Shown here: one piece after another, positions 60,765 to 64,000 of the stretch
Numbering within the stretch: the stretch's first letter is position 1
Layout of the letters: every line of letters begins with the position of its first letter
Source of the DNA: Cocleimonas sp.
GTDB taxonomy: Bacteria; Pseudomonadota; Gammaproteobacteria; Thiotrichales; Thiotrichaceae
DNA length: 64,000 nucleotides
Reading direction: 5' to 3'
NCBI GenBank assembly: GCA_021647365.1
Contig: JAKIUW010000003.1
Location: 62,001 to 126,000, forward strand
Position numbers and translations under genes: made by a program
Notes under the pieces: generated by a model
The model's database searches: none
Told to the model about the DNA's origin: nothing
The model's input: only the letters and a program-made list of their open reading frames with translations

Positions 60765-60839
60765 AAAGCACACCCCCCTAGTTTTACATGAAGCTTTTTA
60801 TAAACAGAAACTCCATGTGAAAGTAGGGGGGTGTGCTTT
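60765..60839. repeat. GCACAC-type palindrome, copy 20
   Basis: Left arm 60768-60790 TAG type, exact; right arm 60814-60836 (CATGTGAAAGTAG then GGGGGTGTGC) carries two changes. 23-base centre. Between dtd and pip. Confidence 0.92.
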
Positions 60840-60848
60840 CTATAAGGT

Positions 60849-61805
60849 TTAATTTGGTTCTAGCTTTTTCAGCATATCATCACTGGCTTTAATCAAAGCA
60901 GCCGTTATACCCGTCTCGCCCGCAGAATGCCCTGCGCCTTGCACCACAAAAAAGTCTGCCAATGGCCAAGCTTTCTGTAACGCATAGGCTTGCTCAATCG
61001 GGCAAATCATATCGTAGCGGCCGTGTATGATAAAACCTGGAATATCTTTTAAAATGGAAGCATTTTTGAGTAATTGGTCAGCCTCAAAAAAACTCTCGTT
61101 TACAAAATAGTGTGCTTCAATACGTGCAACACTCAGCGCCGTACTCGGATCACTAAAATGCTCTAAAACCGAAGCACTAGGTTGAAGCGTTGCCGTGCGT
61201 GCTTCCCATAACGACCATGATTTTGCAACACGCATACGTGCAATTTCATTGCCTCCTGTTAAACGCTTATGATAAGCATTTAATAAGTTATCTCTTTCGT
61301 TCTCAGGGATTGGGGCGACAAAATCTTCCCAGTAATCGGGGTAAATTCGGCTTGCGCCTTCTTGGTAAAACCAATGTACATCCTTTGTTGTGGCTAAAAA
61401 TATGCCACGAACAATCAAACCCGATACCCGCTGAGGATATGTTTCTGCATAAGCGAGTGCCAGCGTAGAACCCCATGAGCCACCTGCGACAACCCACTTT
61501 TTTACACCCAGTTCTTCACGAATTTTTTCCATATCAGCAATGAGGTGCTGAGTCGTATTATTCTCCAGCGAAGCATGCGGATGCGAACGCCCACAACCCC
61601 GTTGATCAAACAAAATAATACGGTATTTTTCAGGATTGAAAAGCTGACGATGATATAACTCGCAACCCGCACCAGGCCCACCATGCAAAAAAACCACAGG
61701 CACGCCATCTTCATTGCCGCACTCCTCCACATAAATATCATGCACATCATCAACTTTTAAATGGAAGTGGCGGTTTTCGTGTATCGGTGGGTAAAGTTCG
61801 CTCAT
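60849..61805 (-). CDS. pip: Proline iminopeptidase
   Basis: 318 residues, alpha/beta hydrolase S33: VVFLHGGPGAGCELYH, LFDQRGCGRSHPHA, nucleophile VVAGGSWGSTLALAYAE, and late VQGAGHSAGE with the histidine. It removes N-terminal proline from peptides. Confidence 0.95.
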   Translation of the reverse strand: MSELYPPIHENRHFHLKVDDVHDIYVEECGNEDGVPVVFLHGGPGAGCELYHRQLFNPEKYRIILFDQRGCGRSHPHASLENNTTQHLIADMEKIREELGVKKWVVAGGSWGSTLALAYAETYPQRVSGLIVRGIFLATTKDVHWFYQEGASRIYPDYWEDFVAPIPENERDNLLNAYHKRLTGGNEIARMRVAKSWSLWEARTATLQPSASVLEHFSDPSTALSVARIEAHYFVNESFFEADQLLKNASILKDIPGFIIHGRYDMICPIEQAYALQKAWPLADFFVVQGAGHSAGETGITAALIKASDDMLKKLEPN

Positions 61806-61933
61806 AGTAGTATGCTCTTATTATAAGAGTGGTAGACGATTATTAGCCATAATACCTAACTAATCGCTAATCATAAAGCCATCTGAAGCATGAGGAGAAG
61901 TGAATTCAGCTTATGAAATAAATTCATAACAAT

Positions 61934-61958
61934 CATGTAAAACTGGGGGGGGGCGTGC
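61934..61958 (-). repeat. GCACAC-type solitary arm, expanded G-run
   Basis: CATGTAAAACTG, nine G, CGTGC: the arm in reverse with a longer G-run and two changes, just after the BatD stop. Confidence 0.75.
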
Positions 61959-61972
61959 TTAGCCAAATGACC

Positions 61973-63118
61973 TTACAAGCTCTTCGATAGTCCTGCCTTT
62001 ACATCATCAATACCATAACTAGAACGCTCCTCAAATTGCACAGACTGTAAATGCTCCAATACAGATGCAATCTTATTGTTTTCTCTATTTTGAGATTGCC
62101 AATTGTCCAACCATTGCTCTAGCGTTGTGTTTTCCTGCCAGCCATTTGCTTGGGCGTAGTGTTTTAATGCATCGCGAAGTTCGGTGGTGTTTTTTGCTTG
62201 TTGGATTTTGTTTTTTGCATGGCGGATATTTTGTTGCTTCTTCAAATAGTTGTTAATTTTCTTATAAGCCTTGAAGAGAGCTAATAGAATAATTATAAAC
62301 GCAACTATCGCTAGAAATAATTGAAGATAAGGATTAAGCGCCCAGTGTATGGGTGACTTTGAGAGTGCTTTTTTAAGCGTATTATCTTGTGGGTCAAAAA
62401 ACTGGATACTTAGCTCTGGCAAGGATAGTCGTCCACTTTTTAGCGCTTTTATGGGGAGTTGATAATGCGTGGAATTTTTAAGCCCTGAAAAGTTTTTTGT
62501 CGTGATTTGTTTGATTGTCTCTGGCAATACTTCCAGTGCAGAATTCTTTTTTATTTGGTTTAAAACAGGCGGTATGGTTTGTGGTAGTACATCGTTTGTG
62601 ATGACTTTGATGTTCCAGTTGGTGAGTGTTTTTGTTGTATGTAATCGGCCGTATTTTCCTGCATCCAGACTATTTTCAATGACTACTTTTCCAACGGGCA
62701 TAGTGGGTGGAACATAGCTTGGCAATGCTTTTATATTCAGTATTTTTATAGGAAATTTAAGTTTCTTTCTTTGTCCGCTTGAGGGACGATAATATATCTT
62801 GGGTAATTCGATTTCATAGCGCCCTGCAACTAGCGGGAAGAGTATCCAACCTACTTTTATTGTCCGCTTATTTTTTTCTGTTTCTGACTTGAGTGCGGTA
62901 TACGGCAGCTCAATCACCTCGAAATCCGACAAGTCCAAAGCTTGCGTTTCAAGCCTTGCGAACTCATCGGTTGTAGTCGCTTCAACAGACAATATTACCT
63001 GCTGCCTTTGCCATACATTTGATGATGAAAGTTTTGCTTCAACTTTCCACTGAAGTGAATCATCAGCTTGTGCATTACCAAAAATGAGCAATAAAAATAG
63101 CAAAAGAAACCTTACCAT
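61973..63118 (-). CDS. batD: BatD family protein
   Basis: 381 residues: signal peptide ending NAQADD, BatD beta-sandwich (VWQRQQVILSVEATTTDEFARL, RTIKVGWILFPLVAGRYEIELP), a membrane helix (about 265-290) and a charged helical C-terminus. Bat proteins form a MoxR/VWA-linked envelope system first tied to aerotolerance; mechanism is not settled. Its ATG overlaps the end of the upstream gene by 7 bases. Confidence 0.85.
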   Translation of the reverse strand: MVRFLLLFLLLIFGNAQADDSLQWKVEAKLSSSNVWQRQQVILSVEATTTDEFARLETQALDLSDFEVIELPYTALKSETEKNKRTIKVGWILFPLVAGRYEIELPKIYYRPSSGQRKKLKFPIKILNIKALPSYVPPTMPVGKVVIENSLDAGKYGRLHTTKTLTNWNIKVITNDVLPQTIPPVLNQIKKNSALEVLPETIKQITTKNFSGLKNSTHYQLPIKALKSGRLSLPELSIQFFDPQDNTLKKALSKSPIHWALNPYLQLFLAIVAFIIILLALFKAYKKINNYLKKQQNIRHAKNKIQQAKNTTELRDALKHYAQANGWQENTTLEQWLDNWQSQNRENNKIASVLEHLQSVQFEERSSYGIDDVKAGLSKSL

Positions 63119-64000
63119 GGCTGTTGCCCCGGCACGATTTGGGGTTCTTTTAACTTGGCAGGAAAACCCTCTTCAATCTCAAATAAGCGCTTCCACATTT
63201 GCAGTGAATCATCTTGGTCGCGCAATAAGGATATTCTGGCCTGCTCTACATTGCGTTGTTGCACGCGGTGTTTTTCAGCGTTTGGGCCATCCATCATTTT
63301 TAGATGCGCCAAGCCCTTGCTGAGCAATGAATCCAGTTTTTCTTTGGGAAGCTCTGGCAATACGGACTCTACTAGCTCAGGTGTAATATTATCTAAACTT
63401 GTCACAAGCTGATTGGGGTTGTTTTGCTCTCGTTGGCCTAAACCCTGATTAGCACGCCCTGCGATGCCTCGCCTTCTACGTTTTTCTAATAGTGCGTTTA
63501 GCTCTTTGGTGAGAGTTAAATTATGCTGGCTTTGAGTTTGCTTGGGCGCATAGCGCAGAGCATCTTCAAACAGTTGTGCGGCATTTTGGTAGTCGCCTTG
63601 CTGAAAATAATTATTACCTAAATTATGCATCGCCATAGCACGCTCGCTACGGGTGTTGGCCTGTAAAATAGCGGAGATAAAACCCGATGTGGCTAGCGCG
63701 TATTCTTGATTTTTATAGTCTTCGATACTACTTTGCAAACTGGCAGAAAAGATATTATCTGCATACGCTTTTGAGTAAGGGCTAAGTAAACTACCCACAA
63801 ATATCAACGCTAAGATTGCTGTAACGGTATTTGTCTGCGGAGCATTTAACTTAAATGGCACAAGCGAAAGTAGCAGTAACAATAAAGCAGGAAATAAAAA
63901 CCACTGGTAATATTCTTGCCATTGCTGATTCTCATCTTTTGGGTCGGGCTTGGCATTGCTCGCAACAGTTTTTAATAAGCCTTGGGTATAAAGCGTTTGC
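63112..64000 (-). CDS. BatB/BatC-like protein, C-terminal part (cut by window edge)
   Basis: The frame is open from 63112 to the window end, so the start lies beyond base 64000. A pre-membrane WQEYYQWFLFPALLLLLLSL and a further helix are followed by two or three TPR repeats (AMAMHNLGNNYFQQGDYQNAA, ALRYAPKQTQSQHNL), then a charged tail. A C-terminal membrane helix followed by TPR suggests a BatB (von Willebrand A) protein fused to BatC; the VWA domain itself is outside the window. Confidence 0.75.
   Translation of the reverse strand, partial: QTLYTQGLLKTVASNAKPDPKDENQQWQEYYQWFLFPALLLLLLSLVPFKLNAPQTNTVTAILALIFVGSLLSPYSKAYADNIFSASLQSSIEDYKNQEYALATSGFISAILQANTRSERAMAMHNLGNNYFQQGDYQNAAQLFEDALRYAPKQTQSQHNLTLTKELNALLEKRRRRGIAGRANQGLGQREQNNPNQLVTSLDNITPELVESVLPELPKEKLDSLLSKGLAHLKMMDGPNAEKHRVQQRNVEQARISLLRDQDDSLQMWKRLFEIEEGFPAKLKEPQIVPGQQPW

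Noticed and set aside
60556..60852. 98-residue plus-strand frame ending HVKVGGCAFYKV
   Set aside because: It is antisense to dtd; its end merely translates a repeat arm.
408..61958. The recurring arms as a CRISPR array
   Set aside because: Spacing is irregular over kilobases, copies are in both orientations and no spacer-sized regular units or cas genes are present.

Overview
The window looks like chromosome of a free-living, AT-rich gammaproteobacterium that oxidises reduced sulfur. The evidence is a periplasmic soxXYZA cluster, two secreted or lipid-anchored rhodaneses, and typical gammaproteobacterial neighbourhoods: mrdA-mrdB-mltB-dacA-ybeD-lipB, xseB-ispA-dxs, zapA with a zapB-like gene, pilS-pilR and sucCD. 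I cannot name a genus from sequence alone. No rRNA, tRNA or CRISPR array was seen.

Layout. 1-2.7 kb: malic enzyme start, M48 lipoprotein, secreted nuclease, rpmE2. 3-5.6 kb: lemA with two TPM-domain genes, and a signal peptidase I paralogue. 5.6-8 kb: sucCD. 8.1-11.4 kb: pilS-pilR. 11.6-15.2 kb: a FadL porin with a VolA-like surface lipase. 15.3-20.3 kb: thioredoxin-like protein, a DUF4344 metallopeptidase flanked by repeat arms, pbpC, pcm. 20.4-24.3 kb: soxXYZA and a BepA-like protease. 24.4-31 kb: accessory stretch (MAPEG/TetR pair, a 29-residue membrane peptide, ankyrin lipoprotein, rhodanese lipoprotein, hemerythrin, an IS30 remnant, a candidate small RNA, unknown genes). 31-36 kb: tmcA, nadE, mscL, DUF2058 gene. 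36-43.4 kb: ppa and the rod-shape/lipoate cluster. 43.4-48 kb: ycgL, comM, a broken wzi-like gene, zapA. 48.2-52.6 kb: aapJQMP general amino-acid ABC importer. 52.7-55.8 kb: GNAT, EamA exporter, animal-type haem peroxidase. 55.8-58.9 kb: dxs-ispA-xseB. 59-64 kb: FNR-box-preceded rhodanese operon, dtd, pip, and part of a Bat operon.

The most striking feature is a dispersed repeat that I do not recognise. Its unit is a 23-base arm: GCACACCCCCC, then TAG or CAC, then TTTTACATG. About 30 arms occur in 64 kb. They occur as near-perfect palindromes between genes, where they probably also act as bidirectional terminators, and as solitary arms. Some lie inside genes: two in frame in tmcA (one carrying a base change that removes the stop codon the element would bring), one supplying the start region of pbpC, and one making a leader peptide whose stop overlaps the aapQ start. 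A 21-base match also lies in the conserved lipB motif HPPTFT. All five coding copies are of the CAC type. Two arms are themselves interrupted, one by an IS30 deletion derivative and one by a second, 170-bp palindromic element. Arms and their flanks are symmetrical within each palindrome, which suggests that palindromes arise by inverted duplication of a solitary arm.
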